Source: Bacteroidales bacterium (GTDB lineage: Bacteria; Bacteroidota; Bacteroidia; Bacteroidales; UBA1556). Taken from it: a stretch of DNA of 48,552 nucleotides. The stretch's first letter is position 1; each line of letters starts with the position of its first letter. Positions 8,771-16,207 of this stretch are shown piece after piece. The position numbers and the translations under genes were made by a program. The DNA lies in assembly GCA_016937295.1 (NCBI GenBank), contig JAFGWF010000092.1, forward strand, positions 1 to 48,552, given 5' to 3'. The notes under the pieces are model-generated. The model made no database searches and was not told the origin of the DNA. It was given only the letters and a program-made list of their open reading frames with translations.

Positions 8771-10015
8771 ATGAGAGTTCTGTATTCCTTGGGAATTCGT
8801 CTTTATGTTTTGGCCATACATTTGGCTGCATTTTTCAATAGGTCTGCTGCAGCTTGGGTTAAGGGAAGAAAAAATCAGCCTGAATTTTCGGGAGACAAAA
8901 CGGATTCTTGGATATGGTTTCACGCGGCCTCTCTTGGGGAGTTTGAACAGGGAAGGCCTGTAATTGAGCAATTTAAAACGGATTTTCCCTCATATAAAAT
9001 TCTCATAACCTTCTTTTCCCCATCAGGTTACAATGTGCGTAAAAATTATCTGATTGCAGATTTTATTACTTATCTGCCTCCTGATTTGAACGTTTCAATG
9101 ACTAAGTTTATAGCTCAATTCAATTTGAAATTAGTCGTTTTTGTTAAGTACGAATATTGGTATAATCTTCTAAATGTCTTAAAAATCAATGATATACCAT
9201 ATTTTTTTATATCTGCAATCTACCGACCATCACAGATTTTCTTTAAACCTTACGGACGCTGGTTTAGAGAACATTTGGAAGCTTCATCGCATATTTTTTG
9301 TCAGGACATCGATTCTGTGCAATTATTAAAAAATATAGGAATTGAAAGGGTTTCGCTATCCGGCGATACAAGATTTGATAGGGTGATTGCAGCAATTTCG
9401 GAACACAAGAATATCGATTTTGTGAAAGCGTTTTCGTCCGAAAGTCAAGTGGTTGTTGTGGGGAGCTCATGGCCTGAAGATGAATCGTTGATTGCAACTA
9501 TTATCAGAAAATCCAGCCTTAACTATAAATGGATTTTAGTACCTCATCATGTTGATGAAAGCCATATCAGTCAAATAATTACGCTCTTTGAGGGACATAA
9601 GATTCTTAGGTTTTCTCAAGTAAAACCTCAATTTAAGGCCGAAGATTTTCAAATATTAGTGATTGATAGCATTGGACTACTGCTTCATCTTTATCGTTAT
9701 GCTACTATCGCTTGGGTTGGTGGCGGATTTGGTGCAGGTATTCACAACATTCTTGAACCTGCTGCATATTCTAAGCCGATCATTATCGGGCCTCGATACC
9801 AAAAGTTTAAAGAAGCCAAAGACCTTGTTCGATTAGGTGGGGTTTTCCCTGTCAGTGCATTAGATGAGGCTGTTTCAGTACTCGAAAAAATGCAAAATGA
9901 CGCTGTGTTTTTTGAAAAATCATCAAAAATATCCGGTGATTATGTTTACGAAAACCAAGGAGCCACAGAACACATAATGGCATTTTTTAGAAATTATAAC
10001 TTAAAAAACTCATAA
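8771..10015 (+). CDS. waaA: 3-deoxy-D-manno-octulosonic acid (Kdo) transferase
   Basis: WaaA (KdtA) adds Kdo from CMP-Kdo to lipid A precursor at the cytoplasmic face of the inner membrane. The protein has an N-terminal membrane-associated helix, then the GT-B N-domain motif HAASLGEFEQGRPVIE, whose Glu (about residue 57) is the catalytic base, and the C-domain motifs WVGGGFGAGIHNILEPAAY and KPIIIGPRYQKFKEA that bind CMP-Kdo. The open frame extends to a TTG at 8765, but ATG at 8771 (414 residues) is the better start. Its last 29 bases overlap the 3' end of the convergent NUDIX gene. Confidence in the family is high; whether one or two Kdo residues are added cannot be read. Confidence 0.95.
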   Translation: MRVLYSLGIRLYVLAIHLAAFFNRSAAAWVKGRKNQPEFSGDKTDSWIWFHAASLGEFEQGRPVIEQFKTDFPSYKILITFFSPSGYNVRKNYLIADFITYLPPDLNVSMTKFIAQFNLKLVVFVKYEYWYNLLNVLKINDIPYFFISAIYRPSQIFFKPYGRWFREHLEASSHIFCQDIDSVQLLKNIGIERVSLSGDTRFDRVIAAISEHKNIDFVKAFSSESQVVVVGSSWPEDESLIATIIRKSSLNYKWILVPHHVDESHISQIITLFEGHKILRFSQVKPQFKAEDFQILVIDSIGLLLHLYRYATIAWVGGGFGAGIHNILEPAAYSKPIIIGPRYQKFKEAKDLVRLGGVFPVSALDEAVSVLEKMQNDAVFFEKSSKISGDYVYENQGATEHIMAFFRNYNLKNS

Positions 10016-10421
10016 AATCTCTAATGATTTTCTTGTGGTCAAACGCTAGCTCTGGCAAATCATAGATACTGAACCATTGCGCCGATGCGGCATCATCACC
10101 GGCAATTACTGATAAATTGTGCATAGCAAGTTCGGTTTTAAAAAATACCATTGAAATAGTTCTATGACGCGGGTCTCTGTCGATGGCGTCATATATTTTA
10201 AATGCGGTCAGGGTGTCGAATGAGATGCCAGTTTCTTCTTTGAGCTCTCTCAAGGCAGCTTGTTCCAAGGTTTCGTCCAAATCAACAAAGCCTCCCGGCA
10301 AGGCCCATTGGCCTTTGAAGGGAGGCTTTTTTCTTTGAATCAAAAGAATCTTTTCCTCTTTTGATAGAACTATAATATCAACAGTGAACGCAGGTCGTGG
10401 ATATGTATAGCAATAAGGCAT
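9987..10421 (-). CDS. NUDIX hydrolase
   Basis: The 144-residue protein carries a perfect NUDIX box, GX5EX7REUXEEXGU: Gly44, Glu50, Arg58-Glu59, Glu62-Glu63 and Gly65 (GGFVDLDETLEQAALRELKE). Such enzymes hydrolyse nucleoside diphosphates linked to another moiety. The N-terminus YPRPAFTVDIIVL and the DRDPRHRTISMVF region resemble the ADP-ribose pyrophosphatase/NrtR-like clade common in Bacteroidota, but there is no DNA-binding domain, so a pyrophosphatase is more likely than a regulator. Its ATG overlaps the stop of RNase Y (TAATG), so translational coupling with rny is likely. Its 3' end overlaps waaA on the opposite strand. Confidence 0.92.
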   Translation of the reverse strand: MPYCYTYPRPAFTVDIIVLSKEEKILLIQRKKPPFKGQWALPGGFVDLDETLEQAALRELKEETGISFDTLTAFKIYDAIDRDPRHRTISMVFFKTELAMHNLSVIAGDDAASAQWFSIYDLPELAFDHKKIIRDFMSFLSYNF

Positions 10422-11962
10422 TATTTTGCATAAGAAACAGCCCGTGTTTCTCTGATAACCGTAATTTTTATTTGACCTGGATAAGTCATTTCCTCCTGAA
10501 TCTGTTTCGATAATTCAAAGGAAATATTATTGGCTTCCTCATCCGAAATTTTGTCGGCACCAACAATTACCCGCAATTCGCGTCCGGCTTGGATGGCATA
10601 AGTTTTTAAAACTCCGGGGAATGATAAAGCTCTGTTTTCTAATTCTTTAAGACGATTGATATACGCTTCTACCACTTCTCGGCGTGCACCAGGGCGAGCT
10701 CCTGAGATGGCATCGCAAACTTGAACAATTGGTGAAATCAGCGTAGTCATTTCAATTTCGTCGTGGTGCGATCCAATGGCATTGCAAACCTCAGGCTTTT
10801 CTTTATACTTTTCTGCCAACTTCATTCCATGCAATGCGTGTGGTAGTTCAGGCTCATTCTCCGGAACTTTTCCAATATCATGCAGTAGTCCGGCGCGTTT
10901 GGCTAATTTTGGGTTTAGGCCAAGTTCAGCAGCCATTGTTGCACAAAGATTGGCTACTTCACGACTATGTTGTAATAAATTTTGCCCGTAGCTTGAGCGA
11001 TATTTCATGCGACCAACCATGCGAAGCAACTCGTGGTGCATACCATGAATTCCCAAGTCAATAGCAGTACGCTTACCGGTTTCCATAATTTCCTCTTCAA
11101 TCTGCTTGCGGGTTTTGGCAACTACTTCCTCAATACGTGCAGGATGTATGCGGCCATCACTCACTAATTTATGTAGAGATAACCGTGCAATTTCGCGCCT
11201 TACCGGATCAAAGCCCGATAGAATGATGGCTTCAGGGGTATCGTCCACTATGATTTCGATCCCTGTTGCGGCTTCTAAAGCTCTGATATTTCGTCCTTCA
11301 CGACCAATGATACGACCTTTTATGTCGTCATTTTCAATATGAAAAACCGATACGGTATTTTCAATAGCTGACTCCGTTGCGGTGCGTTGTATAGTTTCAA
11401 TAACAATCTTTTTAGCTTCAAGGTTTGCCGTCATTTTCGCTTCTTCCATCATTTCATTGATGTAATTGATTGCATCAGACTTTGCTTCGGCTTTCACAGC
11501 TTCCAATAATTCTTCCTTCGCTTCTTGAGCCGAAAGACCACTAATGGCTTCTAACTGTTCAATCTGCCGCTTTTGTGACTTTTCAAGCTCTTTTTCTTGT
11601 TGCAATAAATGAAGCCTTTTGCCTTCAAGGGCTTCTTTAGCTACTTCAATTTCTTCCAACATTTTTTTAATCTCCTCATTCCTCGCATTTAAATGTGTCT
11701 CGCGATTATTGAGCTTGTTCTCAAGTTTTAGAAGACCTTGTTTTCTCTGGCTTACATAGTTATCATGCTCTGTTTTAAGCTTAATAAACTTTTCTTTAGC
11801 CTCTAAAATCCGGTCTTTTTTTAATACCTCAGCTTCCGCTTTGGCTTCGTCAATCAATTGATGACTCTTCTTTTCAATTGATTTTCTTAAAAGTGTGGCA
11901 GTAATACCAATGCCAACACCAATCCCTACAAGGGTTCCCAGAATAATATATAAATACATCAT
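10421..11962 (-). CDS. rny: Ribonuclease Y
   Basis: RNase Y is a membrane-anchored endoribonuclease that starts mRNA decay. The 513-residue protein has an N-terminal transmembrane helix ([20 protein letters not shown]), a long charged coiled coil at about 28-190, a KH RNA-binding domain around [19 protein letters not shown] (about 215-265) and an HD metal-dependent phosphohydrolase domain whose signature HD is His361-Asp362 (GLLHDIGKV). The C-terminus (about 430-513) is the family-specific domain. Two adjacent ATGs are possible starts. It lies just downstream of the candidate 6S RNA and zapA, and is coupled to the NUDIX gene. Confidence 0.97.
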   Translation of the reverse strand: MMYLYIILGTLVGIGVGIGITATLLRKSIEKKSHQLIDEAKAEAEVLKKDRILEAKEKFIKLKTEHDNYVSQRKQGLLKLENKLNNRETHLNARNEEIKKMLEEIEVAKEALEGKRLHLLQQEKELEKSQKRQIEQLEAISGLSAQEAKEELLEAVKAEAKSDAINYINEMMEEAKMTANLEAKKIVIETIQRTATESAIENTVSVFHIENDDIKGRIIGREGRNIRALEAATGIEIIVDDTPEAIILSGFDPVRREIARLSLHKLVSDGRIHPARIEEVVAKTRKQIEEEIMETGKRTAIDLGIHGMHHELLRMVGRMKYRSSYGQNLLQHSREVANLCATMAAELGLNPKLAKRAGLLHDIGKVPENEPELPHALHGMKLAEKYKEKPEVCNAIGSHHDEIEMTTLISPIVQVCDAISGARPGARREVVEAYINRLKELENRALSFPGVLKTYAIQAGRELRVIVGADKISDEEANNISFELSKQIQEEMTYPGQIKITVIRETRAVSYAK

Positions 11963-11992
11963 AGAACAAAAAATAATTTAATGAAGAATGCT

Positions 11993-12016
11993 AAAAAAAA
12001 CCCGCCCATTCTAAAT
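11993..12016 (-). terminator. Intrinsic terminator at the 3' end of the candidate 6S RNA
   Basis: The GC-rich 3' arm GAATGGGCGGG is followed directly by eight T residues on the minus strand, about 30 bp before the rny start. The 5' arm is the distant 12166-12182 segment, so the terminator depends on the long-range stem. Confidence 0.45.
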
Positions 12017-12182
12017 TGGAGCATGATAAACCCCAATATGACATGTATGGAGATGCCAGATTCCGCGAACTTCCACCGACCGTAATGGTACCCGTAGGTT
12101 GAGGCCTGTTCTAATAATCTATGAGCTTTTCTCCAATTTAATTTCTGTTGAGTTTATATACTAAGTTCAGAATGGTGCGGGT
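11993..12182 (-). ncRNA. ssrS: Candidate 6S RNA (ssrS-like)
   Basis: Between zapA and rny the minus strand can fold into one long rod of about 190 nt. Its 5' end (12182-12166, ACCCGCACCATTCTGAA) pairs with its 3' end (TTTAGAATGGGCGGGT) in a 6-bp plus 7-bp stem with one bulged A, followed by a run of eight U: a closing stem that also works as a terminator. Inside, AAATTGGAG pairs with CTCCAATTT, leaving a large asymmetric single-stranded bulge on the 5' side. A closed terminal stem, interrupted rod, length near 190 nt and location next to zapA all fit 6S RNA, the RNA polymerase holoenzyme regulator; zapA adjacency is known from Proteobacteria. A leader element of rny is the alternative. No clear promoter of its own was seen, so processing from the zapA transcript is possible. 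Confidence 0.6.
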
Positions 12183-12223
12183 AAGCTTTATGAGTAATAA
12201 ATACAATTATTACGCATAAATTT

Positions 12224-12517
12224 TCAAAGAACGTTTTCGTATTGTAAAATCTTATCAATCTCGTTTAGTGAGTTTAGAATTTCACCTTTCTCGCTTTGGC
12301 TGATGGTCTGCTCCGAAAGTTTTCGACTGGCAATCTCCAAACATACCATAGATAATAGGTCTTGGTGATCTTTAAATGAGTAATTCTCAGAATACATTTT
12401 TACTTTTTCGTTTATTTCCGATGAGGCCTTACGAATCAACTCTTCTTCAGTCGAATTTTCAACTGTTAGTCGATATGTACGCCCTGCTATCGTAACTGTT
12501 ATTCCTAATGAACTCAC
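12224..12517 (-). CDS. zapA: Cell division protein ZapA
   Basis: ZapA binds and bundles FtsZ filaments at the division site. The 97-residue product has the ZapA pattern: an N-terminal domain ITVTIAGRTYRLTVENSTEE followed by a C-terminal coiled coil (LSEQTISQSEKGEILNSLNE). The start codon is GTG at 12517. It follows a small coiled-coil gene after 6 bp and lies upstream of the candidate 6S RNA and rny. The ZapA/6S neighbourhood is known from other bacteria, which supports both calls. Confidence 0.88.
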   Translation of the reverse strand: MSSLGITVTIAGRTYRLTVENSTEEELIRKASSEINEKVKMYSENYSFKDHQDLLSMVCLEIASRKLSEQTISQSEKGEILNSLNEIDKILQYENVL

Positions 12518-12523
12518 TAATTG

Positions 12524-12829
12524 TTATTTTAATAATGTTATACAATAATCAATTTCTCGCACTAATTCAGCAATCTTCTGTTTCGAACCTTTATCACTCG
12601 TTTCTGAAGTAATGGAGCCGGCTATCTTGATAATTTCTATCTGATGCTTTAACTCATTGATTTCAGAATTTCTTTTATGAATCTCATTCTCAGCTTCTTT
12701 TAAGCGTTTTTGAAGATTCTTGTTTTCCCCTTCCAAGTATAGATTTCGCTCAGCTACCCTCTTGGCTCTGCTATGCAAACTTGCTAAAAGTACCTTTATC
12801 TCTTCCATTCTTTCAGGTGAAAATTTCAT
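12524..12829 (-). CDS. Small coiled-coil protein, possible ZapB-like partner of ZapA
   Basis: The product is about 100 residues, almost entirely charged helix with heptad spacing (EGENKNLQKRLKEAENEIHK and onward), so it is a coiled coil. It is 6 bp upstream of zapA and surely co-transcribed; a division-ring role like that of ZapB is an inference from context and shape, not from sequence identity. Start choice is open: GTG at 12832, ATG at 12829 and ATG at 12808 are all in frame. A -7-like element TACTTTTG at 12839-12832 touches the first two, which favours 12808 if that promoter is real. Confidence 0.7.
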   Translation of the reverse strand: MKFSPERMEEIKVLLASLHSRAKRVAERNLYLEGENKNLQKRLKEAENEIHKRNSEINELKHQIEIIKIAGSITSETSDKGSKQKIAELVREIDYCITLLK

Positions 12830-12832
12830 CAC

Positions 12833-13194
12833 AAAAGTAATCTTTTTTTTTAACCAAATCTTATTTTTTCTTCACGCACACACTATTTAGTTTGCATGTA
12901 TATCGAATCCAGTTCTTTCTGTTGTCCTGTTAATTTTTTCAGAAACGCTTTGTATTTTATGGATAATTTTGTTAAATATTGATTATATAGTGCATCAAAA
13001 TGCTTATAATGAATGATATGTATATCATCAAAAAATTGTCGTTTGTAAATATTTTTATTTTTTTATTGGATTATTGTTGTAAATTGTAAAAATTATTATG
13101 AAGTTATATAAAAGTTTTTATTTTTTTAAATAATTAATAAACAGTTATTTATAATATTAAAACCGAAAAGTATTTATAATTTTAGTTGGATGTT
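12833..13194. other. AT-rich divergent intergenic region
   Basis: This stretch between the zapA operon and the TonB-dependent receptor is strongly AT-rich with many A- and T-tracts. I see no gene, tRNA, riboswitch or strong inverted repeat in it. The receptor promoter lies just to its right (13195-13224). Some of the length may serve binding of a metal- or nutrient-responsive regulator, but no operator could be recognised. Confidence 0.5.
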
Positions 13195-13224
13195 TTTGCG
13201 ATTATTGATGTTTATATATTTTTG
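13195..13224 (+). promoter_or_regulatory. Bacteroidota-type promoter of the TonB-dependent receptor
   Basis: TTTG at 13195-13198, an 18-nt spacer and a perfect TAnnTTTG match (TATTTTTG) at 13217-13224. The predicted transcript would start near 13231, only about 10-20 nt before the ATG codons at 13242 and 13251. Confidence 0.6.
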
Positions 13225-13241
13225 CAATTATTACGTTAATT

Positions 13242-15617
13242 ATGATATTTATGAGAATTGTTATTACCCTTTCATTATTCTTGTTTTTTGCATCCATAGC
13301 AATGGATATTACTGCTCAAGGGGTGTTTAAAGGAAAAGTTATCGACTCGAAAACGAAAGTTGCATTAGTGGGTGCTAGTCTTAAATTAGATGAAATAGCT
13401 ACCGGAACAATCACTGATGGCGAAGGAAAGTTTTCCTTTGAAAACTTGAAATTCAAATCCTATGTTTTATTAGTAAAATATCAAGGTTATTATGATGTGG
13501 TTCAAAAGATAAATGTTGAATCGTTTGTTAATCAAGAGATTATAATTGAGATGCGATTGAATATCAGAGAATTGACCACTGTTGAAATTCGCGATGATAA
13601 GATTGTTAGTCATCCCTATTCAAAGCAAACAATCTCGCGGGTTACACTCAGTCAGGAGCCGGTTAGAGATATTGGCGATTTTTTACGATCCATTCCCAAC
13701 GTTAGTGCGATTCGCAAAGGTGGGGCAAATCTTGACCCTGTAATCAGGGGGTTTAAGTTTGACCAGCTCAATGTTCAGGTTGATAATGGCCTTTCGATGG
13801 AAGGCGGCTGCCCAAATCGCATGGATCCAACCTCTGCCCACGTTGAGGCGTCTGATATCGAAGCTATCGAAATTTATAAGGGTCCCTTTGCATTGAGATA
13901 TGGTCCGGTAATGGGTGGTGTGATTAATATGCTCACTATCAATCCGCGTCCTTACGAAACGTTTAGTGTTTTTGTGAAAGGTAATATGGGCTATGAAAGT
14001 AATTGGAATGGAATGCGGCAGCATGTAACGGTGCTTGGTGGTAATCAAAAGATATTTTTTGCACTTACCGGAAACGATGCCCGATACGGTAATTATTCGG
14101 ATGGAGACGGGAGTTTGGTAAAATCTGATTTTCGAAAAATGGGTTTCACCGGTAAATTGGGTTATGCCCCTGCTAAAAATCATCGAATTATTTTTTCTGC
14201 TTCTAAGTTTTATGCTCGTGACGTGGCTTTCACTGCTCTGCCAATGGACGAACGCACCGACAACACAAGTTTGTATTCACTCGATTATCAAGCAAAGAAT
14301 ATTTCTAACACTATTTCCTCTTTAGAGTTTAAGGCGTATGCTTCGCTCATCAATCATGTGATGGACAATAATGAGCGTCCATTTGGCGACACTACTTCTT
14401 CCATTGCTGCAATCGATGCTTTGAAGTATGGTTATCGCGCAGAAGCAGGGTTGAATATTGCGAAAGGCCATTTGTTTGTTGGTACTGATTTTTACAGAGT
14501 GGAGAAGGATGGACAGCGGGATAAAATCATGTTAAGTCAATTCCCGATGCAAATCGGTTTGATACCTCTAAAAGTCGAAAACTTATGGAATCAGGCAGTT
14601 ATAACCAATTTGGGTTTATTTGGCGAGTACAAACGCGAATGGACTATGTGGGAAATGGTTGTGGCAATCCGTGGGGACTTTAATCAAGCATATTCCGACA
14701 GCATTTCTTTATTGAATATGATGGGAGTGGATCTTTTAGGAACTCCTGCGGATAGCACTTCCTCGGAGTTGATTAATTTTAGTTTTAGTGCTGGAGTGAC
14801 CAGAAATATTTCAGAATTTTTTACCTTAGGAGCTTCTTTTGGTCGCGGTGTTCGGAGTCCGGGAATGATTGAACGATTTATCGTTTCATTACCAACAGGT
14901 TACGACAATTTTGAATACATTGGGAATCCAAATCTTAAACCCGAAGCTAATAATGAATTCGATTTGGTTTTACGCTTCAATAAATCTCAAATTGGAGCGG
15001 CTGAATTCACCGTTTTCTATAGTTTTATTCAAGATTATATTGGAGGTGAATTTATTCCAAAAACTATTCAAAAACCTTTGACACAGAGTGTGTTGGGGGT
15101 AAAGAGATTTGAAAACTTAGGAAATGCAAATCTTGCCGGTTTCGAGTTTGGATACAATTCTCCAACCTTTTGGAAAATGATGGTGAAGTTTTCAGGCGCA
15201 TATACTTTTGGAGCAATCAAAGAAATTGAAGTGCTGGAGTTTGACGCAAATGGAAATGCTATAAACGCAGAAATGGTTTCTAATGATCCAATCGCTGAAT
15301 TGCCTCCTTTTGAAGCTAAACTTTCGATTGGTTATAAATTATTTGATATGAAATGGATACCTAAAGCGGATTTTCGATATGTTGCCGAACAAAATCGGGT
15401 TAGTGAAGCAAGCTTGGAGCCTGTTTCTCCATCTTTTTACCTTATTAATGTCTCTATGACTTATCGTTTCAGCGATTACCTTGATGTCGCTTGTGGCATT
15501 AATAATTTGCTCGATACGGAATATACCGAGCACCTGAATAGGAGAGTGGTTGGCACCGATTATCGCATTCCTGAACCCGGAAGAATTTTGTATTTAAATG
15601 TGAATTATAACTTTTAA
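13242..15617 (+). CDS. TonB-dependent outer-membrane receptor, copper-type (OprC/NosA-like) candidate
   Basis: The 791-residue protein imports a substrate across the outer membrane using TonB energy. It has a signal peptide (1-25), a carboxypeptidase-regulatory-like domain (about 27-108, GKVIDSKTKVALVGASLKL), a plug (about 120-230) and a 22-strand-type barrel ending in a terminal Phe (LYLNVNYNF). The plug contains GGCPNRMDPTSAH, giving C190-xxx-M194, and the barrel contains H372-x-M374 (LINHVMDN). A CxxxM plus HxM site is the copper-binding signature described for OprC; here both halves are present, so copper is the best guess. This is inference from motifs: siderophore or other receptors also have similar plugs. 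No SusD follows it; a 132-residue lipoprotein gene starts 10 bp downstream. Confidence 0.9.
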   Translation: MIFMRIVITLSLFLFFASIAMDITAQGVFKGKVIDSKTKVALVGASLKLDEIATGTITDGEGKFSFENLKFKSYVLLVKYQGYYDVVQKINVESFVNQEIIIEMRLNIRELTTVEIRDDKIVSHPYSKQTISRVTLSQEPVRDIGDFLRSIPNVSAIRKGGANLDPVIRGFKFDQLNVQVDNGLSMEGGCPNRMDPTSAHVEASDIEAIEIYKGPFALRYGPVMGGVINMLTINPRPYETFSVFVKGNMGYESNWNGMRQHVTVLGGNQKIFFALTGNDARYGNYSDGDGSLVKSDFRKMGFTGKLGYAPAKNHRIIFSASKFYARDVAFTALPMDERTDNTSLYSLDYQAKNISNTISSLEFKAYASLINHVMDNNERPFGDTTSSIAAIDALKYGYRAEAGLNIAKGHLFVGTDFYRVEKDGQRDKIMLSQFPMQIGLIPLKVENLWNQAVITNLGLFGEYKREWTMWEMVVAIRGDFNQAYSDSISLLNMMGVDLLGTPADSTSSELINFSFSAGVTRNISEFFTLGASFGRGVRSPGMIERFIVSLPTGYDNFEYIGNPNLKPEANNEFDLVLRFNKSQIGAAEFTVFYSFIQDYIGGEFIPKTIQKPLTQSVLGVKRFENLGNANLAGFEFGYNSPTFWKMMVKFSGAYTFGAIKEIEVLEFDANGNAINAEMVSNDPIAELPPFEAKLSIGYKLFDMKWIPKADFRYVAEQNRVSEASLEPVSPSFYLINVSMTYRFSDYLDVACGINNLLDTEYTEHLNRRVVGTDYRIPEPGRILYLNVNYNF

Positions 15618-15627
15618 AATATTGATT

Positions 15628-16023
15628 ATGAAATATATAGTGTTTTTCGTTTTGTTAATTATTGCCTTTTCTTCCTGCCAAAAAGACAACGACGAAGTTC
15701 AGGTTGTTTATGCAATAAAAGGTTTTTCACAGCCCTATAAGGTTGTTTATGCCATAGGCGACTTAAATAAAACAGAGGTGTTTAACATTGATCCTGCGGG
15801 CTCCACTTCTTATGAATGGAAAGCTGAACTACAGGCCGTACCCGGCAAAGTAACTTATTTATACGTGGAATCCGATGAAAACATTTCCAATGTTTCGGGT
15901 TTTCATGCCACTATTTTTGTTGAAGGAAAAGTTTTTAGACGTGCTTATGATTATGATGGTACTCGACAAATGCCTAACGATACCACTTTTTACATCAAGC
16001 AGTTTGGCACTATACCTTTTTGA
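15628..16023 (+). CDS. Small lipoprotein linked to the TonB-dependent receptor
   Basis: From the ATG at 15628 the product has 131 residues and a lipoprotein signal ending in AFSSC, with acylation at Cys17. The mature part is a small beta-rich domain (VVYAIKGFSQPYKVVYAIGD; VPGKVTYLYVESDENISNVS) without further cysteines, so it resembles a sandwich-fold surface or periplasmic lipoprotein. I do not recognise a family. It starts 10 bp after the receptor stop and is presumably co-transcribed, so it may help substrate capture or receptor assembly. An upstream TTG at 15622 is in frame but unlikely to be used. Confidence 0.75.
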   Translation: MKYIVFFVLLIIAFSSCQKDNDEVQVVYAIKGFSQPYKVVYAIGDLNKTEVFNIDPAGSTSYEWKAELQAVPGKVTYLYVESDENISNVSGFHATIFVEGKVFRRAYDYDGTRQMPNDTTFYIKQFGTIPF

Positions 16024-16207
16024 TGTTGTCATAAGGGTAATTTATAATAATTATCATTATATTTTCTCTTTAATTATCAGCTTATCAATGTATTGAAGCG
16101 TTTTACATTGATTATTTTTAACAAAAAGAGTTTTTATTGTAACTTTTAATATCCAACCTTTGTAAAAGATTTCGGTCTCCTATTTTAACAATATTAACAA
16201 CGAACCA

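Noticed and set aside
9987-10015. Possible frameshift or gene fusion where waaA and the NUDIX gene overlap
   Set aside because: The genes are convergent and both end in normal C-termini; a 29-bp tail overlap explains it.
12833-13194. Possible riboswitch before the TonB-dependent receptor
   Set aside because: No cobalamin-type or other known leader motif is visible; the promoter lies so near the ATG that there is no room for a structured leader.
13683-14183. Open frame antisense to the TonB-dependent receptor plug
   Set aside because: Shadow of the receptor gene; no own start region or family match.
16024-16207. Promoter before the 16.2-kb T9SS gene
   Set aside because: The best candidate (TTG, 15 nt, AACCTTTG) lacks the TA of the -7 element and has a short spacer.
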